Notes: generated by a model from the sequence alone, not told the origin. Positions 51,227 to 60,779 are shown, counted from the stretch's first letter. The stretch is 64,000 nt of DNA from Patiriisocius marinistellae (GCF_009014635.1 NZ_BKCF01000001.1:1414772-1478771); one strand, 5' to 3'. Numbers and translations are program-made.

Positions 51227-51614
51227 TTGAGTGAGTACGCCAATAAAATACATTTAGATTTCTATATTTTTTCTTTCTTCGGAAATTTCAATCTTGCCTA
51301 TTATTTCGTTATTTAAAATTTCCGAAGATATTGTCGTTGTGTTAATATAAATATTGAATTACTCTCCAATACCATTTTAAAAGTGGAACAGGCGAAGCTC
51401 AATGTGACAACGCTTTTTAATCAATATACTTCTGTCTGCTTAAACATAGTCGATACCTATTTTTAACAACAACACTAAAAACCAAAACCTATCAACTTAC
51501 CCACACATTATATTTTAAGCAATTAACCAATAATTCATTCTTGGCTTAAAATTTGTCATTAAAAAACTCCCACCTACAAGGGAAACTTTTATCTTGTAAA
51601 CGAAATACAATTTT
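51227..51614. other. 388-bp gap with repeat material
   Basis: No gene seen. It holds repeat copy 2 (51277-51327) and a degenerate GTGGAACAGGCGAAGCTCAA / TGTGACAAC stretch at 51383-51411. The last 130 bases are AT-rich and contain a weak promoter-like TATCTTGT about 25 bases before the next ATG. Confidence 0.6.
51277..51327. repeat. 45-bp direct repeat, copy 2, bounded by a 12-bp inverted repeat
   Basis: A 51-bp unit starting CTTCGGAAATTT and ending AAATTTCCGAAG, perfect 12-bp inverted ends. It is the intact form of the unit whose left copy lies at 50799. Confidence 0.85.
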
Positions 51615-52874
51615 ATGTCAAAATACACTATAGTCCTTTTGTTATTTCTTTTTGGTTGGAGCGCAAACGCCTCTTATATTTTAATCCCAATGGATGAAGA
51701 TGGACAAAAAGAACATTTAAAAGCCTACGGAATTACCTACTGGACACTCGAAAAAAATGCAAAAGTAAAATGGTTGCTTAACTATCGTGGAGGTTCATTT
51801 TTGATTCCAGATAGCGAAGAAATTAGAAAAGAATGCCAAATTAGAGGTGTCTCATTCGAAGTTTTAAGTGATTCGAAAACGGAGCAAATCCTTACAGATA
51901 TTGCTAGCCCTTCTCAAAACATGGAAGCTGTGGTCCTTGAAAAAGCACCTAAAATTGCTGTTTATTCTCCAAAGGGAAATTTGCCTTGGGATGATGCTGT
52001 AACTATGGTTTTAACGTATGCGGAGATCCCGTATAAAACTATCTATGATGAAGAAGTGCTGGGTGATGAGTTGATATTGTACGACTGGTTACACCTTCAC
52101 CACGAGGACTTTACGGGACAATACGGTAAATTTTATAGAGCCTATCGATCAGCACCTTGGTATATTGAAGAGAAGAAAAAGAGCGAGGAATTAGCAACTA
52201 AATTGGGCTACAATAAAGTAAGCGAAGAAAAAGGAGCTGTTGCTCTTAAAATTAGAGACTATGTTGTGGGTGGAGGATTTATGTTTGCTATGTGTAGCGC
52301 GACAGATAGTTTTGATATTGCCCTTGCTGCTGAAGGTGTCGATATCTGTGAGCCTATGTTTGACGGAGACCCAAGCGAACCTAATTATCAAAATAAAATT
52401 GATGATAAAAAAACATTTGCGTTTAAGGACTTTACTCTAGAGCGTAGTCCAATGGTGTATGAGTTTTCATCTATTGATATGACAACAAAAAGAAAAGTAC
52501 ATAAAGAAACAGACTATTTTTCATTGATGGATTACTCGGCTAAGTGGGATCCTATTCCTTGTATGCTTGTACAAAACCACACATCATTAGTAAAAGGATT
52601 TATGGGGCAAACAACAAGTTACCAGCGAGAAGAGATTAAAAGTAATGTACTTATTATGGGTGAGCACAAAGCAACTGGAGAAGCTCGATACATTCATGGT
52701 ATTAAAGGAAAAGGTTTTTTTACTTTTTATGGAGGTCATGATCCTGAAGACTATCAGCACAGAGTGGGTGATGCAAAAACAGAACTCGCACTTCACCCCA
52801 ACTCCCCAGGATATCGTTTAATTTTAAACAATGTGTTATTTCCTGCAGCAAAGAAGAAAAAGCAAAAAACTTGA
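51615..52874 (+). CDS. Conserved secreted protein of the Bacteroidetes "asparagine synthetase B"-annotated family
   Basis: A 419-residue exported protein: a signal peptide (about residues 1-19, ending NASYILIPM) then a body of mixed fold with KIAVYSPKGNLPWDDAVTMVL, LYDWLHLHHEDFTGQYG, GGFMFAMCSATDSFDIALA and FYGGHDPEDYQHRVGD. Similar proteins are commonly labelled asparagine synthetase B in flavobacteria, but I see no synthetase motifs and no N-terminal nucleophile Cys, so the label looks wrong. The GGHDPEDYQH ending is reminiscent of ThuA-like amidotransferase folds (inference). It has a basic tail KKKKQKT. Confidence 0.7.
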   Translation: MSKYTIVLLLFLFGWSANASYILIPMDEDGQKEHLKAYGITYWTLEKNAKVKWLLNYRGGSFLIPDSEEIRKECQIRGVSFEVLSDSKTEQILTDIASPSQNMEAVVLEKAPKIAVYSPKGNLPWDDAVTMVLTYAEIPYKTIYDEEVLGDELILYDWLHLHHEDFTGQYGKFYRAYRSAPWYIEEKKKSEELATKLGYNKVSEEKGAVALKIRDYVVGGGFMFAMCSATDSFDIALAAEGVDICEPMFDGDPSEPNYQNKIDDKKTFAFKDFTLERSPMVYEFSSIDMTTKRKVHKETDYFSLMDYSAKWDPIPCMLVQNHTSLVKGFMGQTTSYQREEIKSNVLIMGEHKATGEARYIHGIKGKGFFTFYGGHDPEDYQHRVGDAKTELALHPNSPGYRLILNNVLFPAAKKKKQKT

Positions 52875-52898
52875 TTTTATAATTAATATAAATACCAT

Positions 52899-53267
52899 AT
52901 GATAGTTACAGCAGCACATAATGAAAGAATTGCTAAGATGATATTTGCATCAGTATATCCACATTATGTAACTAAGGTAGAGAAGAAGGAAAGAACAAAA
53001 GAAGAATTACATCAAGTAATTGAATGGTTAACTGGTTTTAATAAAACTGATTTACAAGTATTAATTGATGAGAAAGTTACTTTTGAAATGTTTTTTCAAA
53101 GAGCAAATTTACACCCCAATGCTCACTTAATTAAAGGTTTGATTTGCGGGTATCGAATAGAGGAAATTGATAATTCGCTAACTCAGAAAGTTAGGTATTT
53201 AGACAAATTAGTAGATGAATTGGCAAGAGGGCGAAAATTAAATAAAATTTTGCGTCAAGAAAATTAG
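52899..53267 (+). CDS. DUF2200 family protein
   Basis: A 122-residue cytosolic protein. The N-terminal half has FASVYPHYVTKVEKKERTKEEL and VIEWLTGF; the C-terminal half has LIKGLICGYRIEEIDNSLTQ and VRYLDKLVDELARGR, which matches the DUF2200 pattern. Function unknown. It starts 24 bases after the previous stop and may be cotranscribed with it. Confidence 0.8.
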   Translation: MIVTAAHNERIAKMIFASVYPHYVTKVEKKERTKEELHQVIEWLTGFNKTDLQVLIDEKVTFEMFFQRANLHPNAHLIKGLICGYRIEEIDNSLTQKVRYLDKLVDELARGRKLNKILRQEN

Positions 53268-53330
53268 TATTGATCATTCTCGAATTTTTATAAAAAAACC
53301 AATTAATTTTATTTTAGGTTACCTTTTTAA

Positions 53331-53888
53331 ATGCTACACTTGAAAACCCATTACCATCCAGAAATTAAAACTCTAGAAAATAAAACTATATTCACACGGC
53401 TTTCTACTAGGAGCATAACGCTACAAGGTGATAAAATCTTACTTATGTATACTAAACGATACGAAGATTATAGTCTTCCTGGTGGCGGTTTAGATTTAAA
53501 TGAGGATAAAATTGTAGGAATGTCAAGAGAGCTTAATGAAGAAACCGGTGCTATAGATATTTGTAATATTAAATTTTTTGGAATTTATGAAGAATATAGA
53601 CCTTGGTATAAGTCAGACTTTGATATTCAGCATATGATTTCATATTGCTATACTTGTGATATTAATAAAGAACTTGGTGTTTCAAAATTAGAACCGTACG
53701 AAATAAACAATGGTATGAAACCTGTGTGGATTAATATTCATGATGCTATAAGTCATAATGAAAATACAATGGTCACTAGTGAAAAGAAAGGAATGTCTAT
53801 AGAACGAGAAACCTTTTTACTAAAACTTATTGCAAAACAATTTAATTTGAAAGAGTTAGATGACTTAAGAGTTATGAACGCTGTTTAA
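53331..53888 (+). CDS. NUDIX hydrolase
   Basis: A 185-residue protein with a complete Nudix box at about residues 52-74 (G-x5-E-x7-REL-x-EE-x-GA, residues GGLDLNEDKIVGMSRELNEE). The family hydrolyses nucleoside diphosphates linked to another moiety. The substrate is unknown. Small neighbours on both sides are unrelated. Confidence 0.9.
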   Translation: MLHLKTHYHPEIKTLENKTIFTRLSTRSITLQGDKILLMYTKRYEDYSLPGGGLDLNEDKIVGMSRELNEETGAIDICNIKFFGIYEEYRPWYKSDFDIQHMISYCYTCDINKELGVSKLEPYEINNGMKPVWINIHDAISHNENTMVTSEKKGMSIERETFLLKLIAKQFNLKELDDLRVMNAV

Positions 53889-53996
53889 ATTTTAACTAAA
53901 CCTTATATTAAAAACTATTCCTTTTAAATTTCCTTTGTATTAATATTTTAAGTGGTCAAATTTCTTTGAATTAAGAATACCAATTACATCATTATA

Positions 53997-54371
53997 TTGA
54001 AAACGTTTCAAAAAATAGGTAGTTTCATTGTACTGTCTGTACTTTTATCAGTATCAGTTAGTGCTGGAAATTTGGCTTTTTTAGAGTCTTCAATTGATGC
54101 TCCGGTAACTGAAGAACATTCGGTACAATCCAAAGCTACTATTGGGATGTATTTTTTACTTCGGTCTGAAGCAGAATTTTTAGTAAATGTTCCCAAGCCA
54201 GATTCAATACTTTTTTCCTTTGAGGATGAAACTTCAAAAACTAATGGGTTACTTAATAGAAGTCGTAAGTTATCTTTATATAAAGGAGGTAAGTCTCAAT
54301 ATTTTAATCTCATTTTTCTTAATAATTCCTTTTTAAAGGATATTATGTACCCTTTCCACTCTTTCTGGTAA
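53997..54371 (+). CDS. Small secreted protein of unknown function (TTG start)
   Basis: A 124-residue protein. KTFQKIGSFIVLSVLLSVSVSAG is a good signal peptide, and the mature part (Ser/Lys-rich, ending DIMYPFHSFW) has no recognised domain. The start must be TTG at 53997: the frame has TGA at 53967-53969 and no ATG in between. Moderate confidence because it is short, but the signal peptide and codon use look real. Confidence 0.6.
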   Translation: MKTFQKIGSFIVLSVLLSVSVSAGNLAFLESSIDAPVTEEHSVQSKATIGMYFLLRSEAEFLVNVPKPDSILFSFEDETSKTNGLLNRSRKLSLYKGGKSQYFNLIFLNNSFLKDIMYPFHSFW

Positions 54372-54465
54372 ATACTAGTGTTTCATTTTAAAATTAAAAA
54401 ATTCGCATCGTTAAATTTAAAACGATGCAAACTCACTATACATATTATCAAAAACATTAAACACC

Positions 54466-54999
54466 ATGGAAACAGGAATGATTGTTATATTCATTATACT
54501 ATTATTAGTATGCACACTACCATTTATATTAATTACTAGAAACACAAAAAAAAGAGAGAAACAGCTTAAAGCAGCATTAATAGCTAAAATCTCTAAAAAT
54601 AACGGAGCATTATTAGAGTTTGAAATTAATAACAATGCTATCATAGGGTTAGACAATAAAAATCAATTGTATTACTACAGTAACACTCAAGAACAAGAAC
54701 ACCTACAGAGCATAAATCTCAATGATGTAAAATCTTGTAAAGTAGTAAAAGATACAAAACGCGTAAAAAGCGGAAAATCTGAATATGAATTAGCGCAACG
54801 AATAGCTCTTATATTTAGTTTTCAACGTGATGGTATCACTGAAAAATTTGAGATTTATAATAACGATGATAGTTCGCAACTTGATGGCGAAATTGCATTA
54901 GCTGAAAAGTGGGAACAAAAAGTAACTGCATTATTATCAAAAAAGAGAACAAGTTTTGAGACTGGTAAAACGAAACAAGTTACTGTAGCATTGGGATAA
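54466..54999 (+). CDS. Membrane-anchored protein of unknown function
   Basis: A 177-residue protein with one N-terminal helix (IVIFIILLLVCTLPFILIT), a basic segment, and a cytoplasmic beta-rich domain (NNAIIGLDNKNQLYYYS, INLNDVKSCKVVKDTKRV) that looks like a PH-type domain. The start is the ATG at 54466. Function unknown. Followed by a terminator. Confidence 0.7.
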   Translation: METGMIVIFIILLLVCTLPFILITRNTKKREKQLKAALIAKISKNNGALLEFEINNNAIIGLDNKNQLYYYSNTQEQEHLQSINLNDVKSCKVVKDTKRVKSGKSEYELAQRIALIFSFQRDGITEKFEIYNNDDSSQLDGEIALAEKWEQKVTALLSKKRTSFETGKTKQVTVALG

Positions 55000-55035
55000 G
55001 CTATAAACTAAAATAGTTTTTAGAGTGCATTTTAC

Positions 55036-55069
55036 ATAAGGGTTGGAACATTTCAACCCTTATTTTTTC
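55036..55069 (+). terminator. Terminator after the 177-aa gene
   Basis: ATAAGGGTTG and CAACCCTTAT with an 8-base loop, then TTTTTT. Confidence 0.8.
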
Positions 55070-55206
55070 AGTTTATAATAGTTTTTGAAAGTAAATGGAG
55101 GTTTTGTTTTTAAAATTTTCAATAAGATTGCCAAGCTCGTTAAAGTTGTAATGAACTCTTTTAAATTATTTGTTTTCTGAAATTTCGGCTTCCGAAGAAA
55201 TAGAAG

Positions 55207-57078
55207 TTATAAAAAAATCTCTTGAGATAAAAAACTTTCAATTAAATTCTTGGAATGGGTGATGTTAGGAATAGGAAATTCAAACCAATTTTGTAAATCT
55301 TCTTCAAATCCTACACCATTTAAATAATTGTGTAACGCAAGATTTAATCCCTTTGTATATTTAGTATGTTTAGCTCCTTGTGGGTCTTTATGAGTTAAAT
55401 CATTTTGAGCAAATCCTTCAAAAGTAGGACCTGTTATTTCTATACCAAATTCTTGAGGGTTTTGTCCAATGGGGCTGTGAATAGTGGTCGTAAATTGATG
55501 CCAAAACGCAGATTGAATACAGTTTTTTTCAAATAGTTGCCTCACGACTTCTAAGGCATCAATGGTTTCTTGTTCAGTCTGGGTTGGAAATCCATACATA
55601 AGGTATGCATGTACCATGATGTTATTTTGAGAAAAATTATGTGTGACTTTAGTAACTTGAGCAATATCGACGCCTTTTTTCATTTTGGTCAATAGTCTGT
55701 CTGAGGCTACTTCTAATCCACCAGTAACTGCTATACAACCAGATCTTGCCATTAGCTCACATAATTCAAAACTAAACGTTTTTTCAAATCTAATATTTGT
55801 CCACCAAGTTATGTGTACGTTTCTTTCTATTAATGTGTTTGATAATGCTCTCAACATTTTTGGAGGAGCGGCTTCATCAACAAAATGGAAACCAGTTATA
55901 CCTGTGTCCTTGACTATTTTTTCAATTTTATTTACTAAGTCGTTTGCTGTAGTATTTTGGTAATTGCCAATATAATCTAAATTTACATCACAAAAGGAAC
56001 ATTGTTTCCAATAACACCCGTGCGAAATGGTCAATTTATTCCATCGAGCATCTGTCCACATACGATGCATTGGGTTTACTACATCTAAAAATGATACATA
56101 TTTTTGAAAAGGTAACCCAGAATAATCTGGTGCGGGTAGATTTTTATGATGATAAATAGTATTCGGAATCTTATTCCTGTAAACTACGGCATCGTTTTCT
56201 AAGATGAAAGTGCGTTCAAGTTCATTTATGTCAACGTTTCCTTCAAGATAATTAATGATTTTTAGTAAAGGGCCTTCTCCATCATCAAGCGAAATGAAAT
56301 CAACAAAATCAAAAATCCTTGGATCTTTAAGTGAGCGCAGTTCTGTATTACAATATCCGCCACCAAAAGCTACATGAATACCGGGGAAAAACTGTTTGAT
56401 AAATTGAGCACATCGTAATGCTGCTACTAGATTTCCAGGAAAAGGAATTGTAAAACAAACTAAAATAGGCGTGTGTTTTTGAATTTTTTCCTCAAGAATA
56501 TTTATCATTTCATCTTCGATGAGCGTAGGTTGATACGTCAATAGTTCATCCAAATGATTAAAACTGCTTGCAGACGTGGCAATTTGCTCGGCATATTTAG
56601 TAAATGCAAAAAACTCATCCACATTTGCTTGAATGAAATCTCCTATTTCTTCAATAAAGAGTGTTCCATAGTGCTTTGCCTTATCAATAATGCCTATTTC
56701 TCCAGCTTCCCATTTAATATCAGTATTGACTTTTAATAATCGATGCCCTATTGGTAGAAAATTAGGCTCTAGTATTTTATGTGCAGTTTCAATATCCTGT
56801 TTTTGAAGAAACCCTATCACTACATCAACCCTTGAAATGTAGCGCTCTTTCATTTTGCTAATTTCTGGGTAGAAGTAATTTTTCAAGTCTGCGGCTTCTT
56901 TAAAAATGGCACGCAGAAAATCACTCGTAAAAATAGAAGTGAATAATTCAATACTTAAATCGCAATGCGAAAAAGAAATTTTATTTTCTTCCATAAACCC
57001 TTTTAAATATGCACTTGCTGGATACGCAGTATTTAACTGTGTAAATGGGGGTGTGATAAAAAGGATTTTGGTGTGCAT
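55207..57078 (-). CDS. B12-binding-domain radical SAM protein
   Basis: A 623-residue protein. The N-terminal Rossmann part (ILFITPPFTQLNTAYPASAYL, then GIHVAFGGGYCNTELRS) resembles a cobalamin-binding domain of the BchE/methyltransferase type, though no DxHxxG is visible. The radical SAM core has GCYWKQCSFCDVN with Cys355, Cys360 and Cys363, i.e. CX4CX2C instead of the classic CX3CX2C. Later motifs are FVDEAAPP and GGLEVASDRLLTKMKKGV (SAM-binding GGE-like) and AYLMYGFPTQTEQET. Product unknown. No companion biosynthetic genes are nearby. Confidence 0.85.
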   Translation of the reverse strand: MHTKILFITPPFTQLNTAYPASAYLKGFMEENKISFSHCDLSIELFTSIFTSDFLRAIFKEAADLKNYFYPEISKMKERYISRVDVVIGFLQKQDIETAHKILEPNFLPIGHRLLKVNTDIKWEAGEIGIIDKAKHYGTLFIEEIGDFIQANVDEFFAFTKYAEQIATSASSFNHLDELLTYQPTLIEDEMINILEEKIQKHTPILVCFTIPFPGNLVAALRCAQFIKQFFPGIHVAFGGGYCNTELRSLKDPRIFDFVDFISLDDGEGPLLKIINYLEGNVDINELERTFILENDAVVYRNKIPNTIYHHKNLPAPDYSGLPFQKYVSFLDVVNPMHRMWTDARWNKLTISHGCYWKQCSFCDVNLDYIGNYQNTTANDLVNKIEKIVKDTGITGFHFVDEAAPPKMLRALSNTLIERNVHITWWTNIRFEKTFSFELCELMARSGCIAVTGGLEVASDRLLTKMKKGVDIAQVTKVTHNFSQNNIMVHAYLMYGFPTQTEQETIDALEVVRQLFEKNCIQSAFWHQFTTTIHSPIGQNPQEFGIEITGPTFEGFAQNDLTHKDPQGAKHTKYTKGLNLALHNYLNGVGFEEDLQNWFEFPIPNITHSKNLIESFLSQEIFL

Positions 57079-57192
57079 TATACAAAGATAGAATTCTACA
57101 TAATGGAATTATAATTTATTATCTTCTTTTGTAAATGAAAACAATTAAAGTAATTAATTAAAATTTCCGAAGAAAAATAGATGTTATTTATT

Positions 57193-58830
57193 TTATCCCA
57201 TCAAATCAATTGCTTTTAAGCTGTCAATTCTATTACGCTCTAAAAATGCATCAATAGATTCAAAATGTTCTATGACACGTTTGTTTTTAAATTCGAAGAC
57301 TTTTTCAGATAGTCCTTGTAGGAAATCACGGTCGTGAGATACAAGAATCAAAGTACCGTCAAAATCTTGTAATGCTTCTTTAAGGACATCTTTTGATTTT
57401 AAATCTAAATGGTTTGTAGGCTCATCAAGGATTAAAAGGTTGACAGGTTCTAATAAGAGTTTGACCATTGCCAGTCTCGTTTTTTCACCACCAGAAAGTA
57501 CACCTACTTTTTTGTCAATATCATCTCCTTTAAACATAAAACGTCCAAGAATATTTTTAATTCCAGTACGTGCATCTCCTTTTGCGGCATCATCGACGGT
57601 TTGAAAAACGGTCATTTCGTTATCGAGTAACGCCGCTTGGTTTTGAGCAAAATACCCTACCTGCACGTTGTGCCCTAAACTACATGTTCCTTCAACTTCA
57701 ATTTCTCCAAGAATTGATTTGATCATTGTAGATTTACCTTCACCATTTCTTCCCACAAAACTTACTTTTTCTCCACGTTTGATTGACATATTTACATCAC
57801 TAAATACAACGTGGTCGTCATATTTTTTCGTCAAATGTTCAACTGTTACAGGATAATCACCAGAGCGTTTAGCAGGGGGAAAGCTTAATCTTAATGCAGT
57901 ATTATCAACTTCATCGATTTCAATAATCTCGAGCTTTTCAAGCATACGCTCACGTGAGGTTACTTGATTTGTTTTTGAATAGGTACCCTTAAAACGTTCG
58001 ATAAAAGTCATGTTGTCTGCAATAAACTTTTGCTGTTCTTGATACGCTTTAATCTGATGTAAACGCCTGTCTTCTCTCAACTGTAAGTAATGAGAGTAGT
58101 TTGCTTTATAATCATAAATACGTCCCATTGTTACTTCAATAGTACGGTTTGTAATGTTATCAATGAATGCACGATCATGTGAAATAACCATCACTGCATT
58201 CGCTTTATTTACTAAAAAGTCCTCTAACCAAATTACAGATTCAATATCAATATGGTTTGTTGGCTCATCGAGTAAAATCAAGTCAGGTTTTTGTAATAAA
58301 ATTTTGGCAAGTTCGATACGCATACGCCATCCTCCAGAAAATTCAGATGTTAATCGGGTAAAATCGGTTTGTTTAAAACCTAAACCTTTAAGTGCTTTTT
58401 CAACTTCGGCATCGTAATTTACATCTTCGAGTGCGTAATAACGTTCACCAAGATCAGATACTTTTTCAATGATTGACATATATTCGTCACTTTCATAATC
58501 TGTTCTTGTTTCTAGTTGTTTATTCAAAACGTCCATTTCATCACGCATTTTATATACATGACTAAAAGCTTTTGACGCTTCTTCAACTACAGTAGTATTG
58601 TCTTCAGTTAATAAATGCTGTGGTAGGTATGCAATGATGGTATCTTTTGGACGGCTCACTTTTCCGCGGGTAGCACTTTGAACGCCTGCAATGATTTTCA
58701 TCATTGTGGATTTTCCTGCACCGTTTTTTCCCATAAGTGCAATCTTGTCATTTTCATTAATAACAAAATTTACATCTTTAAATAGGGTAGTACCGCTAAA
58801 TTCAACTGCAATATTATCAACTGTAATCAT
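57193..58830 (-). CDS. ABC-F family ATP-binding protein (ribosome-associated type)
   Basis: A 545-residue protein with two ABC domains and no membrane segments. First domain: Walker A GKNGAGKSTMMK, signature SGGWRMRIELAK, Walker B LILLDEPTNHID. Second domain: GRNGEGKSTMIK, SGGEKTRLAMVK, LILDEPTNHLD. The domains are joined by the long charged linker (KAYQEQQKFIADNMTFIERFKGTYSK) typical of ABC-F proteins, which act on the ribosome E site. Closest in style to the YbiT/EttA/Uup group. Full length, monocistronic. Confidence 0.93.
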   Translation of the reverse strand: MITVDNIAVEFSGTTLFKDVNFVINENDKIALMGKNGAGKSTMMKIIAGVQSATRGKVSRPKDTIIAYLPQHLLTEDNTTVVEEASKAFSHVYKMRDEMDVLNKQLETRTDYESDEYMSIIEKVSDLGERYYALEDVNYDAEVEKALKGLGFKQTDFTRLTSEFSGGWRMRIELAKILLQKPDLILLDEPTNHIDIESVIWLEDFLVNKANAVMVISHDRAFIDNITNRTIEVTMGRIYDYKANYSHYLQLREDRRLHQIKAYQEQQKFIADNMTFIERFKGTYSKTNQVTSRERMLEKLEIIEIDEVDNTALRLSFPPAKRSGDYPVTVEHLTKKYDDHVVFSDVNMSIKRGEKVSFVGRNGEGKSTMIKSILGEIEVEGTCSLGHNVQVGYFAQNQAALLDNEMTVFQTVDDAAKGDARTGIKNILGRFMFKGDDIDKKVGVLSGGEKTRLAMVKLLLEPVNLLILDEPTNHLDLKSKDVLKEALQDFDGTLILVSHDRDFLQGLSEKVFEFKNKRVIEHFESIDAFLERNRIDSLKAIDLMG

Positions 58831-59129
58831 CTTTTTGAATCCTAAATTTTAAGCTAGCGAAAGTACTAAAATTGGATGGAGTGTTTACAGTTTCAATATT
58901 AATTATAGTTATTTGATGGAGCATTATTTTATGATTACAAAAACATATTTAACAATACTTAGCATAGTTTTCAAAACCTTACTTTAAAAATTTAGAGACA
59001 TTTTTAAAAAATATGGAAACTAAAATTAATTTTTGAATACACTTAAATGAGCAAAAAGTATTACTTAAAAATTCGAAATTTGTTTTCATTATTTATTTAA
59101 TTAATAAAATCACTTTTAAATCAAAACAT
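58831..59129. other. 299-bp AT-rich gap
   Basis: Divergent gap between the ABC-F gene and the EF-hand gene. I see no hairpin, repeat or gene. Confidence 0.5.
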
Positions 59130-59405
59130 ATGAGTACAAAAGATGACATCCTTAATAAAATACATTTGTTAATCGCAACCCATTTTTCAAGTCCAAAAGA
59201 TGCATATAATTTTTTTGACGAAGATGGAAATAGTACTTTGAACAAAAGCGAAATTGTAAAACTTTTGAAGGAAGCCGAAATTTCTGGTTTTATAAGAGGT
59301 CTTGTTGCATCAAAACTTATTGAAGGTTATGATAAAGATGGTGATGAAGTTATAAGTTGGGGTGAATTTAAAACTGCTGTTGAGGAGATTTACGAAAAGA
59401 ATTAA
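59130..59405 (+). CDS. Small EF-hand calcium-binding protein
   Basis: A 91-residue protein with two canonical EF-hand loops: DEDGNSTLNKSE and DKDGDEVISWGE (D-x-D-x-[DN]-...-E). No signal peptide, so it is probably cytosolic, unlike many bacterial EF-hand proteins. It may buffer calcium or respond to it. It stands alone between the ABC-F gene and the outer-membrane barrel gene. Confidence 0.85.
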   Translation: MSTKDDILNKIHLLIATHFSSPKDAYNFFDEDGNSTLNKSEIVKLLKEAEISGFIRGLVASKLIEGYDKDGDEVISWGEFKTAVEEIYEKN

Positions 59406-59509
59406 ATCATATTAATTTGTGAGAAAATTGGCATTGATTAAAAAGACATTAACACTAGTATAACTTTAATGTCAATACATTTGAAGCTAATTATTCTAAC
59501 AATTAAATT

Positions 59510-60010
59510 ATGAAAAAATCAATAGTATTTATAGCCCTTGGATTATTATTTTTTACGGGAGCAATGGCCCAAGAAATCTCAAAGAATGCAATAGGTATTC
59601 GATTGGGAGACAGTGATGGTTTTGGGGCAGAGGCCAATTATCAAAGAGCAGTAGGCTCAAATAATAATAGATTAGAATTTGCTTTAGGAATTAGAGACAA
59701 CAAAAATTATTCTGCTTTTAAACTATTAGGATTATATGAGTGGGTATTCAACATCGATGGTGGTTTTAATTGGTATGTAGGTCCTGGAGCTGGAATAGGG
59801 CAAATTAACGTAGATGACGGTAGATTTAATAATGGAAGGTTTGAAGATGATGATGAAACATTTGCTTTCTTAGCTGGGGTAGGAGGAATCGAGTATAGTT
59901 TTGATTTTCCTTTACTGCTTTCATTAGATGTAAGACCTGAATTAGGTTTTGGCGATTATCGTGATGACTTGGATTTGGATGTAGGCTTAAGCGCACGTTA
60001 TCAGTTTTAA
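59510..60010 (+). CDS. Outer-membrane beta-barrel protein (8-strand type)
   Basis: A 166-residue protein with a signal peptide (KKSIVFIALGLLFFTGAMAQ), alternating hydrophobic strands with Gly-rich turns (WYVGPGAGIGQINVD, FAFLAGVGGIEYSFD, LSLDVRPELGFG) and a final aromatic residue (LSARYQF), the outer-membrane insertion signal. It is small, probably eight-stranded; function unknown. Confidence 0.82.
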   Translation: MKKSIVFIALGLLFFTGAMAQEISKNAIGIRLGDSDGFGAEANYQRAVGSNNNRLEFALGIRDNKNYSAFKLLGLYEWVFNIDGGFNWYVGPGAGIGQINVDDGRFNNGRFEDDDETFAFLAGVGGIEYSFDFPLLLSLDVRPELGFGDYRDDLDLDVGLSARYQF

Positions 60011-60080
60011 CAATATGAATTAGATTAAGTATGACTAATCCACAACTTATTTTCGCATAAACTTTAATATTATATAAACA

Positions 60081-60112
60081 AAAATCCCGCTCATATTGAG
60101 CGGGATTTTTTA
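60081..60112. terminator. Bidirectional terminator between the barrel gene and rplT
   Basis: AAAATCCCGCTCA and TGAGCGGGATTTT (13 pairs) with loop TAT, T-runs on both strands. It ends the thrS-rplT operon and the barrel gene. Confidence 0.9.
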
Positions 60113-60140
60113 TGCGAAATAATAAGAGTTTATAAATATC

Positions 60141-60485
60141 TTATTTTACTTTTTTTACAATAGCTTCAAAAGCCTCTGGGTGGTTCATGGCAAGATCTGC
60201 AAGAACTTTACGGTTCAATTCAATACCTGCTTTTTTCATACCTCCCATAAACTGAGAATAAGACATTCCGTGTTGACGTGCACCTGCGTTAATACGCGTA
60301 ATCCACAATGCTCTAAATGTTCTTTTCTTGTTTCTACGGTCTCTGTATGAGTAAGACATTGCTTTGTCTACTGCATTCTTAGCAACCGTCCAAACGTTTT
60401 TTCTTCTTCCAAAGTAACCTTTGGCTTGTTTTAATACTTTTTTTCTTCGTGCCCTTTTGGCAACGCTGTTTACTGATCTTGGCAT
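60141..60485 (-). CDS. rplT: 50S ribosomal protein L20
   Basis: A 114-residue L20 ([57 protein letters not shown]). Normal length. Last gene of the infC-rpmI-rplT group. Confidence 0.97.
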   Translation of the reverse strand: MPRSVNSVAKRARRKKVLKQAKGYFGRRKNVWTVAKNAVDKAMSYSYRDRRNKKRTFRALWITRINAGARQHGMSYSQFMGGMKKAGIELNRKVLADLAMNHPEAFEAIVKKVK

Positions 60486-60581
60486 TTCTTTAATTTGTTT
60501 TTTGTAGTAGGCGATTCATATTTCAGAATACTTTTATAGCGCTACTCCAGGGTTATAAAATTTGTTTAACCGTGAAGACGA

Positions 60582-60779
60582 TTACTTCATTCGAAGCATT
60601 TGTTTCACATTACTCTCGTCAGCTTGGTGTACCAAACCGTCGTGAGTTAATTTAAGCTTACGTTTTTTAGACTTCTTTGTTAAGATGTGGCTTTTAAACG
60701 CATGCTTTCTTTTAATCTTTCCAGTACCTGTTAGCTTAAAACGCTTCTTTGCACTAGATTTTGTTTTTTGTTTCGGCAT
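60582..60779 (-). CDS. rpmI: 50S ribosomal protein L35
   Basis: A 65-residue basic protein ([39 protein letters not shown]) of normal length, between infC and rplT. Confidence 0.96.
   Translation of the reverse strand: MPKQKTKSSAKKRFKLTGTGKIKRKHAFKSHILTKKSKKRKLKLTHDGLVHQADESNVKQMLRMK

Noticed and set aside
51615..52874. True asparagine synthetase B
   Set aside because: Has a signal peptide and lacks both the N-terminal Cys nucleophile and the ATP-pyrophosphatase SGGLDS-type motif.
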